Counted from the first letter of the stretch, positions 17,489 through 25,287 are shown. The stretch: DNA of 35,108 nt from Bacteroidales bacterium Bact_13 (GCA_001602845.1 LUZE01000003.1:1-35108); one strand, 5' to 3'. The notes: generated by a model from the sequence alone, not told the origin. Translations and numbers: made by a program.

Positions 17489-19267
17489 ATGAATCCGCTC
17501 GAATATATCACCGCTGCGGCCCGCAAGGCCGTTGTCGCGCTCTACGGCACGGAACCCGCTGACAATCTGGTCCAGGTCCAGCCCACCCGCAAGGAATTCG
17601 AGGGCGACGTGACGCTCGTCGTATTCCCGCTGCTGAAGACCAGCCACAAGGCTCCGGAGGCTACGGCCACGGAGATTGGCACCTGGCTGCAGGAGAACGA
17701 CCCGCAGGTGGCCGGTTTCAACGTGGTGAAAGGCTTTCTCAATATCAAGATTTCCGGTGCTTACTGGTCGCAGGCGCTCGCCGCGATCGCTGCACAGCCG
17801 GATTATGGTCAGCTTCCTTCGTCCGGCAAGACCGTGATGGTGGAGTTTTCGAGCCCGAACACCAACAAGCCGCTGCACCTGGGCCATATACGCAACAACC
17901 TGTTGGGCTGGTCGGTGAGCCGGCTGCTCGCCGCGTGCGGACACAGGGTGATGAAGGTCAACCTGGTCAACGACCGTGGCATCCACATCTGCAAGTCGAT
18001 GCTGGCCTGGTTGCGTTGCGGAAACGGTGCGACGCCTGAATCGACGGGCATCAAGGGCGACCATCTCGTGGGCGATTACTATGTGAAGTTCAATGACTTG
18101 CTGAAAGCCGAGGTTGCGGAGCTGGTGGCGGGCGGCATGGATCCCGAGGAAGCGGAGAAGAAGGCGCCGATCCTGCAGGAGGCGCAGGCCATGCTGGTCA
18201 AATGGGAGCAGGGCGATCCCGGGGTCCGGTCGCTCTGGGAGAAGATGAACGGCTGGGTGTACGCCGGCTTCGACGAGACGTACCGACGCCTCGGCATCTC
18301 GTTCGACCGCATCTATTACGAGTCCCAGACCTACAAGGATGGCAAGTCTCTCGTGGAGGAGGGCCTGGCGAAGGGCGTGCTGTACCGGCGCGACGACGGT
18401 TCGGTATGGTGCGACCTGCGTGCGGACGGGTTGGACGAGAAGCTGCTGCTGCGGCGCGACGGCACGTCAGTCTACATGACGCAGGACCTGGGCACGGCGA
18501 AACAGCGTCACGACGAGTATGGTTTCGACGAGATGATCTACGTGGTCGGCAACGAGCAGAACTATCATTTTCAGGTGCTGAAGCTCGTGCTGGGCAAGCT
18601 GGGCTTCGACTGGGCGGAGACGATCTATCACATGTCGTACGGCATGGTGGAACTGCCGGAAGGCAAGATGAAATCGCGCGAGGGCACGGTGGTCGATGCG
18701 GACGACCTGCTTGACCGGATGTACGATACGGCGAAGGAGACGTCGCTGGAGCTGGGCAAGCTCGAAGGGATGTCGGAGCAGGAGCAGGATGCGTTGTTCA
18801 CGATGTTGTCGCTCGGTGCGCTGAAGTATTTCATCCTGAAGGTCGATCCGCGGAAGACGATGTTGTTCGATCCGAAGGAGTCGATCGATTTCAACGGCAA
18901 TACGGGTCCGTTCATCCAGTACACACATGCGCGCATCTGCTCGATCCTGCGCAAGGCGGCCGAGGCGGGCTACACGCCTGCGGCGACGGGAGCGGCGCTG
19001 CTGCCGAAGGAGGAGTCGATTGTGCAGATCCTCAGCGGCTATCCCGACAAGATCCGCGAGGCGGGTGTGGCGCACTCGCCGGCGCTGGTGGCGAACTTCG
19101 CCTACGATCTGGCGAAGGAGTTCAACCAGTATTATCATGACACGCAGATCCTGCGCGAGGAGGACGCCGCGGTGCGCGACCAGCGGCTCTGCCTGATCTC
19201 CGTTATCGCCCGTACCCTCCGTCATGCCATGGACATCCTGGGCATCGCCCTCCCGTCCAGAATGTAA
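17489..19267 (+). CDS. argS: Arginyl-tRNA synthetase
   Basis: 'VMVEFSSPNTNKPLHLGHIRNNLLGWSVSRLLAACGHRVMKVNLVNDRGIHICKSM' (HIGH-like motif), C-terminal DALR region. Confidence 0.98.
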   Translation: MNPLEYITAAARKAVVALYGTEPADNLVQVQPTRKEFEGDVTLVVFPLLKTSHKAPEATATEIGTWLQENDPQVAGFNVVKGFLNIKISGAYWSQALAAIAAQPDYGQLPSSGKTVMVEFSSPNTNKPLHLGHIRNNLLGWSVSRLLAACGHRVMKVNLVNDRGIHICKSMLAWLRCGNGATPESTGIKGDHLVGDYYVKFNDLLKAEVAELVAGGMDPEEAEKKAPILQEAQAMLVKWEQGDPGVRSLWEKMNGWVYAGFDETYRRLGISFDRIYYESQTYKDGKSLVEEGLAKGVLYRRDDGSVWCDLRADGLDEKLLLRRDGTSVYMTQDLGTAKQRHDEYGFDEMIYVVGNEQNYHFQVLKLVLGKLGFDWAETIYHMSYGMVELPEGKMKSREGTVVDADDLLDRMYDTAKETSLELGKLEGMSEQEQDALFTMLSLGALKYFILKVDPRKTMLFDPKESIDFNGNTGPFIQYTHARICSILRKAAEAGYTPAATGAALLPKEESIVQILSGYPDKIREAGVAHSPALVANFAYDLAKEFNQYYHDTQILREEDAAVRDQRLCLISVIARTLRHAMDILGIALPSRM

Positions 19268-19273
19268 TGCATT

Positions 19274-19426
19274 TGTTTGCTTGCTATGCGCTCTGGGTGT
19301 TGCTCCAGAACCGTCTCGCTACGCTCGACCCCTCCCAAGCTTTGCTTGGGCCCCTCCCTCTTACGGTGCCGAGGGTGGCACGGGTTCTGGACCAACAACC
19401 CACCCGCGCTAAGACGCAAGCAAACA
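19274..19426. repeat. Intergenic foldback element B: large imperfect inverted repeat with a central perfect hairpin
   Basis: TGTTTGCTTGC (19274-19284) / GCAAGCAAACA (19416-19426); CCAGAACC (19305-19312) / GGTTCTGG (19383-19390); central CCCAAGC-TTT-GCTTGGG (19334-19350). Shares its end with element A. Confidence 0.8.
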
Positions 19427-19440
19427 CATAAGTATTCAGG

Positions 19441-20340
19441 ATGAAACACGAGCAGCTTTTCGGACATCTGGCGGTAGCCGGGGCATATACGATCTTCGGG
19501 CTGAACATCGTCTTCAATAAGGACGTCGCCAACTCCGGGACCATTTCCCCCATGCTGCTCTTTACGTTTCGCGCCGGCGGCGCAGCACTCCTGTTCTGGC
19601 TCATCTCCCTCTTCACGCCCCGCGAACCCGTCGCTCCGCGAGACTTCGGCCTCATTATCCTGGCCTCGCTCGTCGGACTCTTCACCCCGCAGCTGACCTT
19701 CCTGTATGCCATCACGATGAGCACATCCATCGACACCTCCGTGGTGGCTACGCTGTCGCCGATCTTCACGATGTTCTTCGCCTTTCTCTTCCTGAAAGAA
19801 CCCATTACCTGGAAGAAGGCACTGGGCGTGGCGGTCAGTTTCGCCGGCATCCTGCTGCTCATCTTCAATTCGGTCCGTAACACCGGCGGCGTCTCGCGCA
19901 CGGAACCGCTCGGCTTCGTACTGCTGTTCCTGAACAGCCTGAGCTTCGCCCTCTATCTGGGCGCCTTCCGGAAAGTCATCTCTCGATACAGCGTGGTGAC
20001 TTTCATGAAGTGGACCTTCCTTGTTTCGCTGCTGGTTTCGCTGCCGTTCTCGGTCCGCGACCTTTTCTCGACCGACTATTCCGCCATCTCCGGCATCGTA
20101 TGGTGGGAGATCGCCTATGTCGTCGTGTTCGCCACCTTCGTGGCCTATTTCCTCATCCCGTACGGGCAGAAACGCATCCGCCCCACGCTGGTGAGCATGT
20201 ACACCTACCTGCAGCCCATCATCGCCGCCATCGTGAGCATCATCACCGGCCTCGATATCCTCACATGGCAGAAACTCCTGGCCACTCTGCTGGTTTTCGC
20301 CGGCGTCTTCCTCGTCATCCGCTCCCGCGCCGCCGCATAA
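19441..20340 (+). CDS. DMT/EamA family transporter
   Basis: ~10 TM segments; 'FLKEPITWKKALGVAVSFAGILLLI' and 'VSIITGLDILTWQKLLATLLVFAGVFLVI' are typical EamA repeats. Confidence 0.93.
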   Translation: MKHEQLFGHLAVAGAYTIFGLNIVFNKDVANSGTISPMLLFTFRAGGAALLFWLISLFTPREPVAPRDFGLIILASLVGLFTPQLTFLYAITMSTSIDTSVVATLSPIFTMFFAFLFLKEPITWKKALGVAVSFAGILLLIFNSVRNTGGVSRTEPLGFVLLFLNSLSFALYLGAFRKVISRYSVVTFMKWTFLVSLLVSLPFSVRDLFSTDYSAISGIVWWEIAYVVVFATFVAYFLIPYGQKRIRPTLVSMYTYLQPIIAAIVSIITGLDILTWQKLLATLLVFAGVFLVIRSRAAA

Positions 20341-20350
20341 CGGTTTTTCT

Positions 20351-20414
20351 CGTTTTGACAGTCCCCTGCACGTTTTGAAAGTACAGGATTTTCCTTTTTG
20401 ATTCCTCGGGAATC
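20351..20414. promoter_or_regulatory. Candidate operator region: 12-bp direct repeats spaced 20 bp plus a perfect inverted repeat
   Basis: CGTTTTGACAGT (20351-20362) and CGTTTTGAAAGT (20371-20382), 11/12 identical, exactly 20 bp apart; GATTCC-TCG-GGAATC (20400-20414). Confidence 0.55.
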
Positions 20415-20451
20415 GGGACGGAAAGTAACTTTATGCATCAAATTGTACGAT

Positions 20452-20595
20452 ATGAAAACGACAGAAAAACTAACTTATGAAACTCCCTCGACCGAGGTGC
20501 TCGAGGTGGTACAGGGAGGCGTAATTTGCGCCAGCGAAACACGGACGGATGGAGCTCCGTATTACAACCCGTTCAATGATGAAGAAGAGTGGTAA
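20452..20595 (+). CDS. Small ORF, 47 aa (Bacteroidales-type small peptide with a Gly-Gly motif)
   Basis: Internal ATG of the track ORF gives MKTTEKLTYETPSTEVLEVVQGGVICASETRTDGAPYYNPFNDEEEW. 15 bp before the lipoprotein gene. Resembles short Bacteroidales peptides of the 'YExPxxEVxEV' type, from memory. Confidence 0.65.
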   Translation: MKTTEKLTYETPSTEVLEVVQGGVICASETRTDGAPYYNPFNDEEEW

Positions 20596-20610
20596 TGGGA
20601 GGATTTAGTT

Positions 20611-21900
20611 ATGAAGAAGTTTTTTATTGTGCTTATCGCATCTTTGGTAGCGCTTGTGTCATGCGAAAAGGGGATTCTTGAACCGGAGAACGGAATTGAT
20701 GATGTAACGGTAAATCCCATCACTTTCAATCTCACGGCAAATCATCCGGATGCAACTAAGGCTATTAAGAGTGGCTGGGAAGACGGTGACGTTATTTTCG
20801 TGTTCTTCAACAATGTCCCTGCTCCGAAGTATTTGAAAATGAGTTATAACGGAACGACATGGACGAGTGCCGAGATGTATGGCGGTACGGTCACGGCTGG
20901 TGCTCTTGACCTGAAAAACGGAGATAACGGCTCGATGCGGGCTGTGTTCCTGCCTTTCGGTAGCGATGCGACAGTGTCTGCCAGCGGTACGGACTTCGTG
21001 TTCAACAAGACCTGGTACGCCTATTATCTGACAGCAACGCTTGATTATACTGTTGTAAATAACACTGTGTCCGGCGCTTTCAATATGACGATCCCGGATG
21101 ACTATGTACAGTTCTTCATAGATGACGCTACTGCCACCGACGAGGCCTATATGTTGGGCTGTGATGCCGTCGTCCCTACGGGCGTGGCTTCCATCTCCGC
21201 TGCCGGCACTGTCATCGAGACTAGCAACAAGACTGCTACCGACGACATGCCCGGCTATGCCTATAGTGGCGGATACCTGTTTAGCGGAAAGCTCGGCTCT
21301 TGGGGATATGGCTCAAACTATTACTTCGCCAAGACCAAGGTCGCAGACAATTCCCGCGCAGACTATTTCGTTACCGGCAAGACCCTCTCCAGCCACAGTG
21401 CCGTGAAACTGCCAGCTAACGATAACATCTATGCGGTAGTGGCCGGAACACCGAACGAGGGGAAATGGGTTCCCGTTGGCAGTGGAATTACTGTAGGGCT
21501 ATATGCCTCAGATCTGACCACTTCTCTCGGTACGTGGCATACCTGCAACTACAATCAGTCTGTGCCAGAATCTTATGGCACGTTCTACCAATTCAACGAA
21601 GCCAACGCTCAGAGTGTCACATTGCCAACAAAAGAACAGTTTGACTTGATTAACAATGCCGGCAATTGTTCCTATACCTGGATAAGGGTTCATGGTCTGG
21701 ATGGTACTGTAGTCAAGGCCTCCCGGGGTTTCCTATTTATGCCTAAACAGCCCAACGAAGATTGGCAAGGCGGCTATTGGTCTTGCACAGAGGGTGGCGA
21801 CGATTCCTACGGGTGGTGCTTCGTAATCGGCGGCAGCACCCACTATGTGTCAAACGTTGCCCGTATACGCAGTTATGCCATACGTCCCGTCTTAAATTAA
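20611..21900 (+). CDS. Predicted surface lipoprotein: fimbrillin-like N-terminal region plus FISUMP/C-type-lectin-like C-terminal domain
   Basis: SPII signal 'MKKFFIVLIASLVALVSC'; 'DATKAIKSGWEDGDVIFVFF' (fimbrillin-like); C-terminal 'VTLPTKEQFDLINNAGNCSYTWIRVHGLDGTVVKASRGFLFMP...GGYWSCTEGGDDSYGWCFVIGG...VARIRSYAIRPVLN'. Preceded by GGGAGG at 20597-20602. Confidence 0.75.
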   Translation: MKKFFIVLIASLVALVSCEKGILEPENGIDDVTVNPITFNLTANHPDATKAIKSGWEDGDVIFVFFNNVPAPKYLKMSYNGTTWTSAEMYGGTVTAGALDLKNGDNGSMRAVFLPFGSDATVSASGTDFVFNKTWYAYYLTATLDYTVVNNTVSGAFNMTIPDDYVQFFIDDATATDEAYMLGCDAVVPTGVASISAAGTVIETSNKTATDDMPGYAYSGGYLFSGKLGSWGYGSNYYFAKTKVADNSRADYFVTGKTLSSHSAVKLPANDNIYAVVAGTPNEGKWVPVGSGITVGLYASDLTTSLGTWHTCNYNQSVPESYGTFYQFNEANAQSVTLPTKEQFDLINNAGNCSYTWIRVHGLDGTVVKASRGFLFMPKQPNEDWQGGYWSCTEGGDDSYGWCFVIGGSTHYVSNVARIRSYAIRPVLN

Positions 21901-21917
21901 AGTGGGGATTATTTGCG

Positions 21918-21925
21918 TATCTTTG
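21918..21925 (+). promoter_or_regulatory. Bacteroidota -7 promoter element TATCTTTG upstream of the AraC-type regulator
   Basis: Exact TAnnTTTG match, 5 nt before the ATG at 21931. No well-placed -33 TTTG seen. Confidence 0.55.
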
Positions 21926-21930
21926 CAAGG

Positions 21931-23649
21931 ATGAGATATATCCGGTTCATAGGCGTCGCTTTGCTGGCGACGATGCTGGTCTGCGCGCAAGGCGCAGCGG
22001 CGGATGGTTTTCGGGCTGGACGGCATTTTTCTGCCGGCCAGGACGAAAACCAGAGCCGCGGAGCCTTCCAGCCATTGCGCGTCGAGCGGCTGCCGGACCT
22101 GAATGTACCGCGGAGCGGGCATTTCCTGGCATTTGTCAATGGGGAACTGACTGTCTTTGGCGGACACACGACAGGCTTTATTCCCACAGCCACGGCCGAG
22201 TACTATCGCGACGGGAGCTGGCATCTGATGGATATGTATTTCCCGCACGATTCCGGCTTCGGTGTGATTCTCCCTTCTCAAGAAGTACTCGTGGGAGGCG
22301 GCTGCGCCGAGCCTTTCGGTATCGGACAGACATGGGCCGTGGAACTGTACGATCCCGCGACGCACAGTTTTTCTCCGCTCCCCATACTGGATGTTAAACG
22401 CGGCGCAAATGCAAGTGCCGCGCGACTCTCGGACGGCCGTGTCATCGTGGCCGGCAACTGGTATGCGGAGGATATGATTTCAGTATATTCCCCTGAATTC
22501 GGTGGGGAATCCCTGCGTGTGCCTGTGCTTGGCCGTTCGATGCCGCTCATCCTGCAGACCGCCCCTGACAATGCCTTGATACTTAGTTCTTCCGGTACGC
22601 GGGGGAAGAATCTTGATCCCGTGGCAGACCGCTTGAAAGGAGAACCCGTCGAAGTACCGCTGCTGCAGGAATGGGAGTCGTGGATACGTCCCGATGTCTC
22701 TCAGATAAGCAATTATTTCATCGGCGATGAAACTGTGGGCGGTTATGCCTGGATTTTTCCTGCTATCCGGAAGGAAGACGGGCAATTAGGACTGATCAAG
22801 GTGGTTGGCGAGGAGTTCTCCGTATTGGAGACGGAAAGGCCCCTGCCTATGGCAACGCCGGAAGGTGAGGCCCTGACTCCCGGTGTCACCCTGCTTGCAG
22901 ACAGGGCGACTAGATGTGCATGGATCATCCGGACTGTCAAAGGGACTGGGCTGATTGATTTGGTCAAGGTAGATTACGGCGAAGCGCTTCATGGAGGGAA
23001 GGCCCCTATAAGCCTCTACAGGGCAGAGACGCCTGACGGCCGTCCCATTTATTCGATAGGGACGGCTCTGATGCCCGGTGGAGATATTGCGTTCGTCGGC
23101 GGCCTGGCAGACTCCGACAATTATCACCCTGACAGCATAGCATTCATACTTCACACAGAGCCGGTCGTGAAGTCCGGTTTCCCCGTGTGGCTGATTCTGG
23201 GAATCATCCTGGCTTTCGGCGTCGTCCTGGCAGGAGCTTTCGGGCGAATCCGGAAAGAATCCCGGAAAACGGTTCCCGTCCCGTCCTCGGACGACCAGGC
23301 CGTTGATCCGATGGACGAGCTGATGGCACGGATTACAGCACAGATGGAAACGGAGCATCTGTTCCTTAAAAACGGACTGAAGAAAGAAGACCTGGCACGG
23401 GCCGTCGGCTCGAACTCGCGCTACGTCTCTGACTGCATCAACCGGAATGCCGGATGCTCCTTCATCGATTATGTTAACGATTACCGCATCCGCTACGCCC
23501 AGCATCTGCTCTACGAGAACCCCGATATGCGCCTGTCGGAAATCAGCGAGGAATCCGGCTTCTCCAGCGAAGTTACCTTCTACCGCAACTTTAAGGCCCG
23601 CACCGGTCAGACCCCCGGCGAATGGCTCGCCAGCCAGTCCCGCTCCTAA
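21931..23649 (+). CDS. Transmembrane one-component regulator: signal peptide, predicted periplasmic kelch-like beta-propeller, TM helix, cytoplasmic AraC-type HTH
   Basis: 'MRYIRFIGVALLATMLVCAQGAAA' signal; repeats such as 'FLAFVNGELTVFGGHTTGF' and 'AARLSDGRVIVAGNW'; TM 'FPVWLILGIILAFGVVLAGAFG'; C-terminal 'DLARAVGSNSRYVSDCINRNAGCSFIDYVNDYRIRYAQHLL...SEISEESGFSSEVTFYRNFKARTGQTPGEW' (AraC HTH). Start chosen at 21931 rather than 21913. Confidence 0.85.
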   Translation: MRYIRFIGVALLATMLVCAQGAAADGFRAGRHFSAGQDENQSRGAFQPLRVERLPDLNVPRSGHFLAFVNGELTVFGGHTTGFIPTATAEYYRDGSWHLMDMYFPHDSGFGVILPSQEVLVGGGCAEPFGIGQTWAVELYDPATHSFSPLPILDVKRGANASAARLSDGRVIVAGNWYAEDMISVYSPEFGGESLRVPVLGRSMPLILQTAPDNALILSSSGTRGKNLDPVADRLKGEPVEVPLLQEWESWIRPDVSQISNYFIGDETVGGYAWIFPAIRKEDGQLGLIKVVGEEFSVLETERPLPMATPEGEALTPGVTLLADRATRCAWIIRTVKGTGLIDLVKVDYGEALHGGKAPISLYRAETPDGRPIYSIGTALMPGGDIAFVGGLADSDNYHPDSIAFILHTEPVVKSGFPVWLILGIILAFGVVLAGAFGRIRKESRKTVPVPSSDDQAVDPMDELMARITAQMETEHLFLKNGLKKEDLARAVGSNSRYVSDCINRNAGCSFIDYVNDYRIRYAQHLLYENPDMRLSEISEESGFSSEVTFYRNFKARTGQTPGEWLASQSRS

Positions 23650-23688
23650 TACACCGCAAAAACCGGCAGTTTTGTACGCGAGATTCAT

Positions 23689-23696
23689 TATCTTTG
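23689..23696 (+). promoter_or_regulatory. Bacteroidota -7 promoter element TATCTTTG before the YgiQ-type gene
   Basis: Exact TAnnTTTG match followed by CAAA and ATGATG at 23701. Confidence 0.6.
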
Positions 23697-23700
23697 CAAA

Positions 23701-25227
23701 ATGATGAGTCCGTTCCTGCCGACATCGAAAAAAGAGATGGAGGCGTTGGGCTGGGAGCAGCCCGACGTCATCCTTTTCATGGGCGACGCCTACGTCGACC
23801 ATCCGTCGTTCGGCGTTCCGGTCATCGCACGGGTACTGGAAGCCAAAGGCTATAAGGTCGCCGTGGTGCCGCAGCCCAACTGGCGCGACGACCTGCGCGA
23901 CTTCCGGAAACTGGGACGGCCCCGCCTATTCTTCGGCGTGGGCGCGGGAGCGATGGACTCGATGGTCAACCACTATACCGCCGCCAAGCGCCTCCGCAGC
24001 GACGACGCCTATACGCCTGACGCCCGCCCCGGCGCCCGCCCGGACCGTGCCACGATCGTCTATACGCGCATTCTCAAGGAACTGTGGCCCGACGTGCCCG
24101 TGGTCATCGGCGGCATCGAGGCCTCCCTGCGCCGGGAACGGCACTACGATTACTGGGACGACTGCATGAAACCGCCCATCCTCGAGGAGAGCGGCGCGGA
24201 TATCCTGATCGCCGGGATGGGAGAGAAAGCCAATATCGAAGTGGCACGTGCCTGCGAAAACGGTACGCTGGACAAGCTGCCCCGCATCCTGTACGGTCCC
24301 GCCCTGACAACTGAGGAAATGGACTGGATCTACGACCTGCCGTTCACGCGGCTCCCGCATCCCCGCTACAAGGGCAAGCGCATCCCGGCCTACGACATGA
24401 TCAAGTTCTCGATCACCACGCACCGCGGCTGCTTCGGCGGTTGCAACTTCTGCGCGATTACGGCGCACCAAGGCAAGCAGATCCAGTCGCGCAGCGAAGA
24501 ATCCATCCTCCGCGAGGTCGAGCGGCTGACGCACCATCCCGAATGGAAAGGCACCATTACCGACCTGGGCGCCCCGACCGCCAACATGTACCGTATGGGC
24601 GGACGCGACCGCAGCCTCTGCGAGAAATGCAAACGGCCGTCGTGCCTGTATCCGAACTTGTGCCGTAACCTCGACCATGACCACGCCCCGCTGCTGCAGC
24701 TTTATGAAAAGGTGCTCAAGGTGCCCGGGGTCAAGCACGTGTACATCGGCAGCGGCATCCGCTACGACCTGTTCCTCGACGAGAACGGCTTCCTCGATGC
24801 GACCGGACGCCGCTACTTCGAGGAACTCGTGACCAAACACACGGGCGGGCGACTGAAGATCGCACCCGAACACACGGTCGACCACGTGCTCGATGCGATG
24901 GGCAAGCCCTCCTTCAAGCTCTTCGAACGGCTGGAGAAGGAGTTCTACAAGCTGACCCGCGCACGTGGTCTGAAATACGAGATCATACCTTATTTCATTT
25001 CGGCCCACCCGGGCTGCACAATGCAGGACATGGAAGCCCTCGCGAAGCATCCCGCCCTGCGCGGCATCCGCACCGAACAGGTGCAGGATTTCACGCCGAC
25101 ACCCATGACCGTCTCGACCGAAATGTTCCATACCGGACGCGATCCGCGGACCGGGAAAAAGCTGTTCGTAGAGCGTTCCATCGAGAAAAAACAGCGGCAG
25201 AAGTCCTTTTTCTTCAAGAAACGCTAA
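23701..25227 (+). CDS. YgiQ family radical SAM protein
   Basis: 'LPTSKKEMEALGWEQPDVILFMGDAYVDHPSFG', radical SAM 'HRGCFGGCNFCAITAHQGKQIQSRSEESILREVERL', 'HPGCTMQDMEALA'. Confidence 0.95.
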   Translation: MMSPFLPTSKKEMEALGWEQPDVILFMGDAYVDHPSFGVPVIARVLEAKGYKVAVVPQPNWRDDLRDFRKLGRPRLFFGVGAGAMDSMVNHYTAAKRLRSDDAYTPDARPGARPDRATIVYTRILKELWPDVPVVIGGIEASLRRERHYDYWDDCMKPPILEESGADILIAGMGEKANIEVARACENGTLDKLPRILYGPALTTEEMDWIYDLPFTRLPHPRYKGKRIPAYDMIKFSITTHRGCFGGCNFCAITAHQGKQIQSRSEESILREVERLTHHPEWKGTITDLGAPTANMYRMGGRDRSLCEKCKRPSCLYPNLCRNLDHDHAPLLQLYEKVLKVPGVKHVYIGSGIRYDLFLDENGFLDATGRRYFEELVTKHTGGRLKIAPEHTVDHVLDAMGKPSFKLFERLEKEFYKLTRARGLKYEIIPYFISAHPGCTMQDMEALAKHPALRGIRTEQVQDFTPTPMTVSTEMFHTGRDPRTGKKLFVERSIEKKQRQKSFFFKKR

Positions 25228-25232
25228 ATTTT

Positions 25233-25263
25233 TTTGCGGGACGGAAAAAATGCTTTATACTTG
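25233..25263 (+). promoter_or_regulatory. Candidate Bacteroidota promoter: TTTG (-33) and TATACTTG (-7-like, one mismatch), 19-nt spacing
   Basis: TTTG at 25233-25236, TATACTTG at 25256-25263, 24 nt before the ATG at 25288. Confidence 0.55.
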
Positions 25264-25287
25264 CACCATCAAACACACTATCTGACG

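Noticed and set aside
15820-17526. 568-aa minus-strand ORF
   Set aside because: Antisense to rpoD and the AGCS symporter; composition typical of a shadow frame.
19334-19360. Simple intrinsic terminator of argS
   Set aside because: The central hairpin is followed by CCCCTCCCTC, not a T-tract, and is nested within a larger inverted repeat.
20452-20595. Calling the 47-aa ORF a bacteriocin/RiPP precursor
   Set aside because: A GG motif alone is weak; no peptidase-transporter or modification enzyme gene is adjacent.
20341-21900. Complete diversity-generating retroelement
   Set aside because: Only a lectin-like C-terminus is present. No reverse transcriptase ORF, accessory gene or template repeat was seen in this window; kept only as a question in findings.
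23926-25131. 401-aa minus-strand ORF, and similar ones at 26207-27373 and 27357-28442
   Set aside because: Antisense to ygiQ, ClC and tex respectively; no domains recognised.
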